In this document: positions 1 to 8,719 of the stretch, piece by piece
Numbering within the stretch: position 1 is the stretch's first letter
Layout of the letters: each line of letters starts with the position of its first letter
NCBI RefSeq assembly: GCF_003355155.1
Contig: NZ_CP031320.1
Location: 2,522,269-2,586,268 of the forward strand
Length of the DNA stretch: 64,000 nt
Direction: 5' to 3'
Source: Streptomyces armeniacus
GTDB lineage: Bacteria; Actinomycetota; Actinomycetes; Streptomycetales; Streptomycetaceae
Notes under the pieces: model-generated
Told to the model about the DNA's origin: nothing
Database searches by the model: none
Seen by the model: only the letters and a program-made list of their open reading frames with translations
Translations under genes and position numbers: made by a program

Positions 1-231
1 TCCCGCCTTGCCCACGACGCCCTGCACGCACATCTTCCCCCTGGGCCTTGACGGCCCGGGAGGTGCCCCCTGCGTTGTCGCACCGCCCGAGTAGCCCACT
101 ACGAGGACGGCACTCCGCCTTGCAGCTGCACGCACCGGACGCCGTGGGCACCGCCTTCGGCGGACGGCGCTACTTTGACGACAGGCCCTCCCGCGCCGCC
201 CCGCACGGCGCCGTGCCGCCGCTCGCCGCCC
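1..231. other. Flank downstream of the sugar permease operon, no gene seen
   Basis: I see no convincing coding sequence here. A small hairpin with arms CCGCC and GGCGG and loop TTC lies at 151-163, enclosed by a second weak pairing GCCGT/ACGGC. It could be the terminator of the minus-strand operon that ends at 232. No T-tract follows, as is usual in streptomycetes. The rest is unassigned. Confidence 0.4.
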
Positions 232-1173
232 CTACTTCACCGCCCCGGCCATCACGCCGGACACGAACTGCCGCTGGAAGGCGAAGAAGACCGCCAGCGG
301 GATGATCATCGAGACGAAGGCGCCGGGCGCCAGCACGTCGATGTTGTTCCCGAACTGCCGCACCTGTTGCTGCAGCGCGACCGTGATCGGCGGCGAGCCG
401 GCGTCCGCGAAGATCAGCGCGACCAGCATGTCGTTCCACACCCACAGGAACTGGAAGATGCAGAGCGAGGCGATCGCCGGTCCGCCCAGCGGCAGCACGA
501 CCCGGGTGAACAGGCGGATCTCACCCGCGCCGTCCAGCCGCGCCGCCTCCAGGAGCTCCTTCGGAATCTCCGCGAAGAAGTTCCGCAGCAGGAACACCGC
601 GAACGGCAGCCCGAAGGCGGTGTGGAACAGGACCACACCCGGTGTCGTCTCGAACAGCCCGAGGGTGTTGAACAGCTTCGACACCGGCAGCAGCGCCACC
701 TGCACCGGCACCACGAGCAGCCCGACGACCAGCAGGAACCACCAGTCCCGGCCGGGGAAGTCGAGGCAGGCGAACGCGTAGCCCGCCAGCGCCCCGAGGA
801 TGACGACCAGGATGGTCGACGGAATCGTGATCAGCGCCGTGACCATCAGCGAGTCGGTGATGGCGTCGTTGCCGAGCAGGGTGTCGTAGTTGCCGAACGT
901 CATCTGGCCGGGGTCGGTGAAGACCTTCCACCAGCCCGAGGTCGCGATGTCGGACGACTCCCGGAACGAGGAGCCGAGCAGACCGGCGGTCGGCAGCAGC
1001 CAGAACAGCGCGATCAGCACGAGGACGAACTGCGTCGCGGCGCCGCCGGTGAGGGCGGCGACACGGGAGGCCAGCGAGGGGCGGGGCCGTACGCTCTCCG
1101 GTCTGGTGACCGGCGCCGGCGTGGACTTCTCCGTGGTCCCGGACGGGGACGGCGCGGGGGGCACGGTGCTCAT
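232..1173 (-). CDS. Carbohydrate ABC transporter permease, MalG type
   Basis: Membrane subunit of a CUT1-family sugar importer, 313 residues, with about six hydrophobic helices after a Pro-rich cytoplasmic tail of about 40 residues. The ATPase-docking EAA loop is visible as ELLEAARLDGAGEIRLF in the last third. The ATG at 1173 is chosen over a longer frame because GGAGGGAG lies 8 nt upstream and because it overlaps the stop of the MalF-like gene by 4 bp, so the two are translationally coupled. It is the last gene of the alpha-glucosidase operon. No ATPase gene is present; in Streptomyces such importers are energised by the shared ATPase MsiK (family knowledge). Substrate inferred only from the neighbouring GH13 enzyme: an alpha-glucoside such as maltose or trehalose. 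Confidence 0.93.
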   Translation of the reverse strand: MSTVPPAPSPSGTTEKSTPAPVTRPESVRPRPSLASRVAALTGGAATQFVLVLIALFWLLPTAGLLGSSFRESSDIATSGWWKVFTDPGQMTFGNYDTLLGNDAITDSLMVTALITIPSTILVVILGALAGYAFACLDFPGRDWWFLLVVGLLVVPVQVALLPVSKLFNTLGLFETTPGVVLFHTAFGLPFAVFLLRNFFAEIPKELLEAARLDGAGEIRLFTRVVLPLGGPAIASLCIFQFLWVWNDMLVALIFADAGSPPITVALQQQVRQFGNNIDVLAPGAFVSMIIPLAVFFAFQRQFVSGVMAGAVK

Positions 1174-2555
1174 CGGCTTTTCTCCCTCCGCAGGCGGCGG
1201 ATATTGACGACCATCATCGGGACCACGAGCAGCAGGAGGACCACGGCGATGGCGCTGCCGTAACCCTGGTTGCCGCCGCCGCCGAAGGACGACAGGTACA
1301 GCTCCAGGGCGAGCACGTTGGCGTCCGACTGGGTGGCGCTGGGCGCGATGATGTAGACGAGGTCGAAGATCTTCAGGACGTTGATCATGAGCGTGACGAC
1401 GACCACGCCGAGGATCGGGGCCAGCAGCGGCACCGTCACCTTGCGGAAGACCTGCCACTCGTTGGCGCCGTCCATACGGGCGGCCTCCAGCAGCTCACGC
1501 GGGATGCCGGCGAGGCCCGCGGCGATCAGGACCATCGCGAAACCGGCCCACATCCAGATGTAGGAGGCGATGATCGACGGCGTCACCAGGGACGGGCCGA
1601 GCCAGTCGACCCCGTTGTACGGCTCGGCGAAGTTCGAGGCGGGGAGCCGCAGTTGGGCGCCCTCCGCCTCGGCCGGCAGGGAGTACGTACCGTCGTCCGC
1701 CGTGGTGGCGGAGGCAACGACCTTGCCGTCCTTCACCGCCTCCACCTTGATGCCGGGAAGCGCCTTCTCGCCGGAGTCGATCGCGCCGTCCCGGCCGCCG
1801 CCGCCCTTGGTGAAGTCGTTCCAGACGGTGCCGGTGACCTCGCCGCCGGAGCCCTTGCCGGCCTCCTTGGCGGTCCCGGCGTCGCTGACGTCGGCGGGCG
1901 GGATGCCGACGAGCGGCAGCCCGGCCGGCGAGTCCGCGCCGACGGTCTCCTCGGTGGTGAACGCGCCGCCCTGCTTCTCCAGCCCCGCGTCGGGCCGCGG
2001 GCGGGCGCCCGGGAAGACGGAGGCGTCGGTGAACGTGTCGTGGACGGTCGTCCATACGGCGTTGGCCGCGCCGCGCTCCGGGTCCTGCTGGTAGACGAGC
2101 CCGAAGATGATGCCGGCGGCGAGCATGGAGATCGCCATCGGCATGAAGATGACCATCTTGAACGCCGTGCCCCAGCGCACCCGTTCGGTCAGGACCGCGA
2201 AGATCAGACCGAAGGCGGTGGCGATGGACGGGGCCAGGATGACCCAGACGAGGGTGTTCTTGACGGCGGTCAGGCCGTCTCCGGAGAAGACCTCGGCGTA
2301 GTTGTCGAGGCCGACGAATCCGGAGCCGGAGGCGTCGAAGAAGCTGCGGTAAGCGGAGTAGACGATGGGGTAGACGAGGAGCGCTCCGAGCAGGAGCAGC
2401 GCGGGCAGGAGGAAGCCTCCCGCGATCCACGTCGTGGAGTTGGCCAGGGGCGACTTGCGGCCGCCCCCGCTCCGTGGTTGTTCCGGTGTGCCGCGGCCGG
2501 CGGGCCCGTCAACGACGGGGGTGCCCGGGCCGTCCGCGGTTACGTGCGACGACAT
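1170..2555 (-). CDS. Carbohydrate ABC transporter permease, MalF type, with inserted SdrB-like domain
   Basis: Partner permease of the MalG-type protein, 461 residues, clearly longer than the usual 290-330. Helices run at about 43-66, 100-122 and 132-155, then 325-350, 375-400 and 432-452. The EAA loop is ELLEAARMDGANEWQVFRKV at about 354-373. Between helix 3 and the next one, residues about 160-320 form an extracytoplasmic insert. Its second half (about 239-305) reads like a SdrD/collagen-binding B-type beta-sandwich: GTVWNDF, a D-G-x-x-D-x-GE calcium-loop-like stretch, GIKVEAV, and TTADDGTYSL. E. coli MalF also has a large periplasmic P2 loop here, but with a different fold. The insert may contact the binding protein or cell wall (inference). 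The stop overlaps the next gene by 4 bp. Confidence 0.92.
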   Translation of the reverse strand: MSSHVTADGPGTPVVDGPAGRGTPEQPRSGGGRKSPLANSTTWIAGGFLLPALLLLGALLVYPIVYSAYRSFFDASGSGFVGLDNYAEVFSGDGLTAVKNTLVWVILAPSIATAFGLIFAVLTERVRWGTAFKMVIFMPMAISMLAAGIIFGLVYQQDPERGAANAVWTTVHDTFTDASVFPGARPRPDAGLEKQGGAFTTEETVGADSPAGLPLVGIPPADVSDAGTAKEAGKGSGGEVTGTVWNDFTKGGGGRDGAIDSGEKALPGIKVEAVKDGKVVASATTADDGTYSLPAEAEGAQLRLPASNFAEPYNGVDWLGPSLVTPSIIASYIWMWAGFAMVLIAAGLAGIPRELLEAARMDGANEWQVFRKVTVPLLAPILGVVVVTLMINVLKIFDLVYIIAPSATQSDANVLALELYLSSFGGGGNQGYGSAIAVVLLLLVVPMMVVNIRRLRREKSR

Positions 2556-2573
2556 GTCAGGTCCGCCTCCGCC

Positions 2574-4016
2574 TCAGTTCTCGAATGCCTTGGCGGCGGA
2601 AGCTTCCAGGGCTCTCTGCGCGCCCGCCACATCGTCCGGGTTCTTCAGGAAGTCCTGGAGTGCCTTCCACTCGCCCTCGCCCTTGGTGCCGCCGAAGGCG
2701 GCGGGCGCCTGGTCGGACATGTCGAAGCGGAAGTCGTCGCCCGCGTCGGTCAGCGCCTTGGCGATCTCGCGCTGTACGTCGTTCGGGTAATTCGCCCGGT
2801 CCAGCTCCTTGTTGGGCGAGATGAAGCCGCCCTGCTCCGCCATCACCGCGGCGGCGTCCGTGGAGGCCAGGAAGGTGAGCATGGCCTGCGCGGCCTTGCC
2901 GTCCTTGAGGCCCACGGCCACGTCGCCGCCGGTCACCACCGGCTCCTTGGCGCCGACCCGCGGGAACGGGAAGACCTTCACGTCCTCGCCGATCTCCGCC
3001 TTGGTGTCGTTCGTGACGTTGACGCCGACGAAGTCGGCCTCGAACACGACGGCTGCCTCGGGCGCGTCGAAGTCCGCGAACGTCTTGGTGACGGATTCGG
3101 GGAACGGCGTCTGCAGCGCGCCCTCGTTGCCGCCCGAGAGCAGCAGGTCGTTGCCGAACAGCTGGCCGAGAGTGGTGAGCGCCCGCTTCACGGACGGGTC
3201 GGTCCACTTGATCTCGTGCGCGGCCAGCTGGTCGTACTTCTCCGGACCGGCCTGCGAGAGGTAGATGTTCTCGAACCAGTCGGTGAGGGTCCAGCCGTCC
3301 GCGCCACCCACCGAGACCGGCTCGACGCCGGAGTCGGAGATCGTCTCGAGGTCCTTGAGGTACGCGTCCCAGGTCTTCGCCTCGCCGACGCCGGCGGCCG
3401 CGTACGCCGCGGTGTTGTACCACATCAGAGACTTGTTGGCGGCCTTGAAGTAGACGCCGTACTGCGTGCCGTCGTGGGCGCCGAGGTCCTGCCAGCCCTT
3501 GGAGAAGTTCTTGTTCAGCTGCTGCTTCGCCGCCGCCGGGAGCGGCTTGAGCCACTTCTTCTCGGCGAACTGCCGCAGCACGCCGACCTGCGGCAGCATC
3601 GCGACGTCCGGCGGCGCGCCGCCGCCGATCTTCGAGCCGAGGAAGGTGGCGACGTTGTCGCCGGTCGGCACGAACTCGACCTCCGCGCCGGTGCGGCTCT
3701 CGAACTCGTCCAGGACCTTGCGGAAGTTCTCCTCCTCCGGCCCGGTCCACACCGCGGCCACCTGGATCTTCTCGCCGCTGAGGTCCGGCAGCTTCACCGT
3801 GTGCTTGTCACTGGCACCGCCGCCGTCGTCCCCGCCGTCCCCGCTGCACGCCGCGGTCAGCGACAGGGCGAGCGCGGCGGCGACGGCGGTGGCGGTGCGC
3901 GTGGCGGTACGGCCCGTACGCATGGGGGCCGTACGGGTCGTACCGCCAAGCTCCGTACGCGGGACGGCCGTTCGTGGCACGGCCGTCCCGCCTGGTGGTG
4001 CTTTTCGTCGTCTCAT
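2574..4016 (-). CDS. Extracellular sugar-binding lipoprotein of an ABC importer
   Basis: Solute-binding protein of the CUT1 family, 480 residues from the chosen ATG. A lipobox LSLTAAC follows a hydrophobic run, so the mature protein should be lipid-anchored outside the membrane. The rest looks like a typical maltose-binding-type fold (EKIQVAAVWTG, then PDVAMLPQVG and ending in AAKAFEN). The first ATG (4016) has GGAAGG about 8 nt upstream; it gives a long n-region of about 30 residues before a second Met at 3923, which has no Shine-Dalgarno but would give a more standard signal peptide. The gene lies 47 bp after the glucosidase gene and 18 bp before the MalF-type permease, in one operon. Substrate probably an alpha-glucoside (context only). 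Confidence 0.92.
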   Translation of the reverse strand: MRRRKAPPGGTAVPRTAVPRTELGGTTRTAPMRTGRTATRTATAVAAALALSLTAACSGDGGDDGGGASDKHTVKLPDLSGEKIQVAAVWTGPEEENFRKVLDEFESRTGAEVEFVPTGDNVATFLGSKIGGGAPPDVAMLPQVGVLRQFAEKKWLKPLPAAAKQQLNKNFSKGWQDLGAHDGTQYGVYFKAANKSLMWYNTAAYAAAGVGEAKTWDAYLKDLETISDSGVEPVSVGGADGWTLTDWFENIYLSQAGPEKYDQLAAHEIKWTDPSVKRALTTLGQLFGNDLLLSGGNEGALQTPFPESVTKTFADFDAPEAAVVFEADFVGVNVTNDTKAEIGEDVKVFPFPRVGAKEPVVTGGDVAVGLKDGKAAQAMLTFLASTDAAAVMAEQGGFISPNKELDRANYPNDVQREIAKALTDAGDDFRFDMSDQAPAAFGGTKGEGEWKALQDFLKNPDDVAGAQRALEASAAKAFEN

Positions 4017-4063
4017 CTGTGATCCTTCCGGATGTTTCGGGTGGGCCGGCGGCCCGGTCGGCG

Positions 4064-5734
4064 TCAGCCGGCGGCCCGGTCGCTGATCCACCAGGCCGCG
4101 GTGGAGCCCGGCAGCACCGGTCCCTCGCACGGCCCGCTGGCCAGCAGCAGGGTGCCGGGCACGGGGGCGCCCACCGGTGCGGTGCCGAAGTTGACGGCGC
4201 ACACGAGTCCTTCGCCGCGTGCGAAGGCCAGCACGTCGGGCGGGGAGTCGAGCCAGCGCAGGTCGCCGGTGCCGAGCTGCGGCAGTCCCCGGCGCAGTTG
4301 CAGCGCCTCGCGGTAGAGGTGCCAGAACGAGCGGGGGTCGGACACGGCACGGTCTGTCGCGTGCTCCGCGAACCACGCGGGCTGCGGCAGCCACGGCCGT
4401 ACGCCCTCGACGCCCGACGTGAAGCCGAACGGCGACGCGTGCCCCGACCACGGCAGCGGCACCCGGCAGCCGTCGCGGACCCGGCTGCGGCTGCCGGTCC
4501 GGCGGAAGATGGGGTCGGTGAGCAGCTCGTCGGGGAGGTCGACGACCTCGGGCAGGCCGAGTTCCTCGCCCTGGTAGATGTACGCGGCGCCGGGCAGCGC
4601 GAGCATCAGCAGCGCCGCCGCGCGGGCCCGGTCCGAGCCGAGGCCGCTGCCCTCCAGGCCGGGTTCGCCCGCGTACCGGGTCACGGAGCGCACCTGGTCG
4701 TGGTTGTTGAGCACCCAGGTGGTGGTGGAGCCGGTGCCGACGATGTCGCGCATGGCGTCGCTGATCGTCTTGCGGAAGGCGTCGGCCCGCCAGGGCGCGC
4801 TCAGCAGGTCGAAGAAGAACGCCTGGTGCAGCTCGTCGGGGCGGATGTAGCGGGCGTGTTCGCGCGCGGTGGGCACCGACACCTCGCCGACCAGCAGCCG
4901 GTCGCAGCCGTCCCGCGCGGTGTACTCCTCGCAGACGGAGCGCCAGCGGCGCCACACGTCGTGCACCTCGGGCTGGTTCCAGGCGAGCGGGTTGACCGAG
5001 TCGCGGGACCGCTCGTCGGCCCGCGGATCGGGCGAGTCGGGCAGTTCGGGGTCCTTGAACAGGCCCGCGGCGACATCGATGCGGAATCCGTCGATGCCGC
5101 GGTCGAGCCAGAACCGGAGTATGTCGTCGAAGGCGTTGGCGACGTCCGGGTCACGCCAGTTGAGGTCGGGCTGCTCCGGTGTGAACAGGTGCAGGTACCA
5201 CTCGCCGGGCGTGCCGTCCGGCTCGGTGATCCGGCTCCAGGCCGGGCCCCCGAACATGGCGTGCCAGTTGTTCGGCGGCTCGTCGCCGTCCGGGCCCCGC
5301 CCGGGGGCGAAGTGGAACCGGGAGCGGGCCGCGCTGCCGGGCCCGCCCTCGAGCGCCGCGCGGAACCAGGGGTGCTCGCTGGAGCAGTGGTTGGGCACGA
5401 TGTCGAGGACCAGCTTCATGCCCAGCCTGCGGGCGTCGGTCACCAGCAGGTCGAACTCGTCCAAGTCCCCGTAGACCGGGTCCACATCGCAGTAGTCGGC
5501 GACGTCGTAGCCGTGGTCGTGCTGCGGTGAGGGGTAGAAGGGGCTGAGCCAGATCCCGTCCACACCCAGTTTCTTGAGGTACGGCAACCCGGCGCGTACG
5601 CCCGCCAGATCGCCGATCCCGTCGCCGGTGCTGTCCAGGAAGCTGCGGACGTACACCTGGTAGATCACCGCGTCCCGCCACCAGCCGTCGGTGGCAGGGC
5701 GCTGGAGGCCGTCGCCGGCCTGAGTCGTCAACAT
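4064..5734 (-). CDS. GH13 alpha-glucosidase (cytoplasmic)
   Basis: Hydrolyses alpha-glucosidic bonds of imported oligosaccharides; 556 residues, no signal peptide, so cytoplasmic. All four GH13 conserved regions are visible: DIVPNHCS (I), GFRIDVAAG with the nucleophile Asp (II), LVGEVSV with the acid/base Glu (III) and NNHDQVR (IV). The N-terminus WWRDAVIYQVYVRSF and GDGIGDLAG is typical of oligo-1,6-glucosidase/alpha-glucosidase subfamilies, so maltose, isomaltose or trehalose derivatives are all possible substrates. I prefer the ATG at 5734; an upstream ATG at 5800 would lie inside the predicted promoter. First gene of the operon with the binding protein and two permeases. Confidence 0.93.
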   Translation of the reverse strand: MLTTQAGDGLQRPATDGWWRDAVIYQVYVRSFLDSTGDGIGDLAGVRAGLPYLKKLGVDGIWLSPFYPSPQHDHGYDVADYCDVDPVYGDLDEFDLLVTDARRLGMKLVLDIVPNHCSSEHPWFRAALEGGPGSAARSRFHFAPGRGPDGDEPPNNWHAMFGGPAWSRITEPDGTPGEWYLHLFTPEQPDLNWRDPDVANAFDDILRFWLDRGIDGFRIDVAAGLFKDPELPDSPDPRADERSRDSVNPLAWNQPEVHDVWRRWRSVCEEYTARDGCDRLLVGEVSVPTAREHARYIRPDELHQAFFFDLLSAPWRADAFRKTISDAMRDIVGTGSTTTWVLNNHDQVRSVTRYAGEPGLEGSGLGSDRARAAALLMLALPGAAYIYQGEELGLPEVVDLPDELLTDPIFRRTGSRSRVRDGCRVPLPWSGHASPFGFTSGVEGVRPWLPQPAWFAEHATDRAVSDPRSFWHLYREALQLRRGLPQLGTGDLRWLDSPPDVLAFARGEGLVCAVNFGTAPVGAPVPGTLLLASGPCEGPVLPGSTAAWWISDRAAG

Positions 5735-5800
5735 CGTTCGCTGACCTGTTCGTCGGAGAAGCGCGTGTGCGGCGCTAGCTCCGCCGCTGAGTGCATGCAT

Positions 5801-5829
5801 GTTAGGTAGAGATGACCAGCACGTGTCAA
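5801..5829 (-). promoter_or_regulatory. Candidate sigma70-type promoter of the alpha-glucosidase operon
   Basis: On the minus strand TTGACA (5824-5829) is followed 15 nt later by TACCTA, or 17 nt later by CCTAAC. The expected start of transcription, about 5795, is downstream of the alternative ATG at 5800 and supports translation from 5734. No LacI-type operator is obvious. Confidence 0.5.
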
Positions 5830-5913
5830 CGGCGATACAGGACTGCGCAGGTATTCCCCCTAAATGCCCAGCGTCTGGGGCTTCAGCGATACCTAACTGA
5901 TAAGTAAGAGGGC

Positions 5914-5929
5914 GGGGGTATGCACCCCC
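5914..5929 (-). terminator. Hairpin after the orphan binding-protein gene
   Basis: GGGGGT / ACCCCC with loop ATGC, lying 5 bp beyond the stop codon. It partly overlaps a second possible stem, CCGGGGT/ACCCCGG, so alternative foldings exist. Confidence 0.5.
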
Positions 5930-5933
5930 GGGG

Positions 5934-7196
5934 TCAACCCCGGCGGGCGATGTCCTCCAGCTCGCGCGCGAGCCGTTCGACGGCCTTCTCCGGTGTCTGC
6001 CGGAGCGCCAACACGTCGTTGGTGACCGCCTGTACGGCGAGCGTCACCTGGTCGTAGCGCGGGCTTTTCGTACGCGGCTCGGCGCTCAGGATGCTCGCCC
6101 GGAGGGTCGGCAGATACGGATGGTCCCGCACCAGGGCGGGGTCGGTATAGAGGTCTGCGCGTACGGGCGGCAGCCCGCCCTCGGTGAGGACGCGGCGCTG
6201 CACGGGCTCGCTGGTCAGATACGCGATCAGCTCGGCGGCCGACTCCCGGTGCGGGGAGTCGGAGTTGACCGCGAGGTTCGAGCCGCCCAGCACGCTCGTG
6301 CCGGGCCCGTCCGGGCCGGGCAGCCGTACGGCGCCGAACTTGCCCGCCACCTGGGAGTTGGCGCCGCCCGCGAGGGCGTGTACGTACGGCCAGTTCCGCA
6401 GGAAGAGGAGCTTCCCGTTCTGGAAGGCCTCGCGGGACTCCTCCTCCTTGTAGTCCAGCGCCGCCCGCGGTATCCAGCCCTCCCGTACGCCGCCCGCCAG
6501 GAACTCCAGCGCCTCGCGCGTGTGTTCGTCGACGGTGACCCGCGCCCCCTCGTCGGCGAGCAGCGAGCCGCCGGAGGACAGCACGGCCTCGGTGACGTTC
6601 GCGGTGAGGCCCTCGTACGGCAGGAACTGACTGCCGTAACCGTCGAGTCCGTGCCGCGGCGCGACCGTACGGGCGAGCCGCGCGAGCTCGGCCCAGGTGC
6701 GCGGGGGGCGCTCGTGCGCGCGGTCCAGGATGTCCTTGCGGTAGTAGAGCAGCCCGGCATTGGTGACATACGGGACGGCGTACAGCCGCTTGTCGAACGT
6801 GCCGGTGTCCACGACCGGCGGCAGGAAGGCGTCCAGCGCGAACCGGTCGCGGTCCAGCGGCGATATCCAGCCGGCGGCGGCGAATTCGGACGTCCACGAC
6901 ACGTCGATGTTGAGCACGTCGAAGCGGCTGCTGCCGGAGCGCAGTTCGGTGATCAGTTGCGAACGCGACTCGTCGGTCGACTCCGGCAGCTCGACGAGCG
7001 TCACCTTCTCGCCGGGGTGCGCGCGGTTCCAGTCGTCCAGCAACGGGTCCAGATAGCGGGTCAGATCACCCGCCGTGACCAGCGTCATGGGCCCGCGGTC
7101 GGCGCTCCCCGCGGGTTCCGGAGCGAACCCGGCGTACCCGGACGCGACCACCGCGGCGGCCAGCAGACCCCGGCCCGCGGCCCGCATCCAGCGCAT
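5934..7196 (-). CDS. Sugar ABC transporter substrate-binding protein without lipobox
   Basis: Solute-binding protein, 420 residues, resembling trehalose/maltose-type binding proteins (FDVLNIDVSWTSEFAAAGWI, YVTNAGLLYYRKDIL, FQNGKLLFLRNWPY). The ATG at 7196 is supported by GAGGAGG 6 nt upstream; two earlier Met codons lack this. The N-terminus (MRWMRAAGRG, then a hydrophobic stretch ending near SADRG) is a Sec- or Tat-independent signal peptide with no lipobox cysteine. In fact I find no cysteine anywhere in the protein. There are no permease genes next to it; the following operon has its own binding protein. It may be an alternative binding protein for that importer, a released protein, or a remnant of a lost transporter. 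Confidence 0.85.
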   Translation of the reverse strand: MRWMRAAGRGLLAAAVVASGYAGFAPEPAGSADRGPMTLVTAGDLTRYLDPLLDDWNRAHPGEKVTLVELPESTDESRSQLITELRSGSSRFDVLNIDVSWTSEFAAAGWISPLDRDRFALDAFLPPVVDTGTFDKRLYAVPYVTNAGLLYYRKDILDRAHERPPRTWAELARLARTVAPRHGLDGYGSQFLPYEGLTANVTEAVLSSGGSLLADEGARVTVDEHTREALEFLAGGVREGWIPRAALDYKEEESREAFQNGKLLFLRNWPYVHALAGGANSQVAGKFGAVRLPGPDGPGTSVLGGSNLAVNSDSPHRESAAELIAYLTSEPVQRRVLTEGGLPPVRADLYTDPALVRDHPYLPTLRASILSAEPRTKSPRYDQVTLAVQAVTNDVLALRQTPEKAVERLARELEDIARRG

Positions 7197-7397
7197 CTTT
7201 GCCTCCTCGTGCATCGGCAAAGGGTTCCTTGCCCCGGCATCTGGGGCTCATATATACCCGTTAGGCATGGGCGATACTAGACGTGAGGAGGGGCGCCGGG
7301 GGGCGGTCTGAAGCGCCCGTACGCCGCCTCGCACCCCCAGGCTCAACGGCGAGCACGGGAACCGACAGCCACCAGAAACCGGAGGAGGAGAGCGCGC

Positions 7398-7913
7398 TTG
7401 CGTCTGTCGCTCCTGGCCCTCCTCGCCCGCGGCCCCGCGCATGGTTACGAGCTCAAGCAGGACCTTGAGAAGCTCCTGGGCACGGCGTACCCTCAGCCGA
7501 ACGTCGGCCAGATCTACGTCACTCTCGGGCGCCTGGAGAAAGCGGGCCTGATCGCCGGCGAGGATGTCGAGCAGGCCAGCCGGCCCAACAAGCGCATCTA
7601 CGTGCTCACCGACGCCGGGCGGGAGGCTGTGCTCGCCTGGTTCGAGGAGACGACGGACGAGCCCCGGGTGCGGGACGAGTTCTTCATGAAGCTCGCACTG
7701 GCCCAGCACACCGGAATGGCCGACCGGATCGCTCTGATCAACCGGCAGCGGCGGCAGTACCTCAACACCATGCGGCAGCTGTCGAAGCTCAGCACGGCCG
7801 ACGACGGGGACGAGGGGGACAACCGGATCGCCCAGCTGCTGATCGAGGGCGCGATACTGCACCTGCAGGCCGACCTCGACTGGCTGGAACGCTGCCAGGA
7901 GGAGCTGGAATGA
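7398..7913 (+). CDS. PadR-family transcriptional regulator
   Basis: Winged-helix repressor of 171 residues. The opening LSLLALLARGPAHGYELKQDLE, GQIYVTLGRLEKAGLI and RIYVLTDAGREA are the PadR signature, followed by a helical C-terminal dimerisation domain (PadR_C-like, ending LDWLERCQEELE). The TTG start is supported by GGAGGAGG about 9 nt upstream. It is followed after 20 bp by an ABC ATPase and then a permease in the same direction, so it most probably controls that exporter. Its ligand cannot be read from sequence. Confidence 0.92.
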   Translation: MRLSLLALLARGPAHGYELKQDLEKLLGTAYPQPNVGQIYVTLGRLEKAGLIAGEDVEQASRPNKRIYVLTDAGREAVLAWFEETTDEPRVRDEFFMKLALAQHTGMADRIALINRQRRQYLNTMRQLSKLSTADDGDEGDNRIAQLLIEGAILHLQADLDWLERCQEELE

Positions 7914-7933
7914 GCCGGAACGAGTCGGAATGA

Positions 7934-8719
7934 GTGCGCATGACCGCTGACGGGGCCGGCGGAGCCGGCGAGGCCGCGGACGACGCGATCGTACGCGCCG
8001 AGGGCCTGGCCAAGACCCACCACGGCGAGGGCACCCCCGTACGGGCGGTGCGCGGCGTCGATCTGCGGGTGGCACGCGGCGAGTTCGTCGCCGTCACCGG
8101 CCCCTCCGGCGCCGGCAAGTCCACGCTGCTGCACCTGCTGGGCGGGCTCCAGCGGCCCGACAGCGGGCACATATGGATCGACGGCCGGCGCGTGGACGGC
8201 CTCAGCGAGGCCCGCTGGGCGGTGCTGCGGCGCGGCGGCATCGGCGTCGTCTTCCAGTTCTTCAACCTCGTGTCGAACCTGACCGTGGCCGACAACATCG
8301 AACTCCCCGCACTGCTCGCCGGGATGTCCCCGCGCGACGCGCGCGCCTCCCGTACGGAGCTACTCGGCGACCTCGGCATGGCCGGCAAGGAACGCGCCAT
8401 GCCCAACGAGCTCTCCGGCGGCGAGCAGCAGCGCGTCGCGCTCGCCCGCGCGCTGGTCAACAAGCCCAGCCTGCTCCTCGCCGACGAGCCCGCCGGCAGC
8501 CTCGACAGCACCGGCACCCGCGAAGTGCTGCGGCTGCTCTCGCGGTTCCACCGGAGCGGCCAGACCATCCTGATGGTCACCCACGACGCCCGCATGGCCA
8601 GCGCCGCGGACCGTGTGATCAGCTTCTTCGACGGCCGGATCGCGGACGACGCCGACCTGGGCGGCGCGTCCGCCAGCCCGTACGGAGGCGTGTCGGGCGT
8701 ACTGGACCTCGACCCATGA
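7934..8719 (+). CDS. ABC transporter ATP-binding protein, MacB/LolD type
   Basis: ATPase of 261 residues with Walker A GPSGAGKST, Q-loop in VFQFFNL, signature [15 protein letters not shown], Walker B LLLADEPAGSLDS and H-loop MVTHDARMA. The family works with FtsX-like permeases in mechanotransmission or efflux rather than import. The GTG start at 7934 or the ATG at 7940 are both possible. The stop overlaps the permease start by 4 bp (ATGA). Confidence 0.94.
   Translation: MRMTADGAGGAGEAADDAIVRAEGLAKTHHGEGTPVRAVRGVDLRVARGEFVAVTGPSGAGKSTLLHLLGGLQRPDSGHIWIDGRRVDGLSEARWAVLRRGGIGVVFQFFNLVSNLTVADNIELPALLAGMSPRDARASRTELLGDLGMAGKERAMPNELSGGEQQRVALARALVNKPSLLLADEPAGSLDSTGTREVLRLLSRFHRSGQTILMVTHDARMASAADRVISFFDGRIADDADLGGASASPYGGVSGVLDLDP

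Noticed and set aside
1653..4022. Very long plus-strand open frame opposite the sugar permease and binding-protein genes
   Set aside because: It is antisense to clearly coding minus-strand genes, has no recognisable protein motif and is the usual GC-rich mirror frame.
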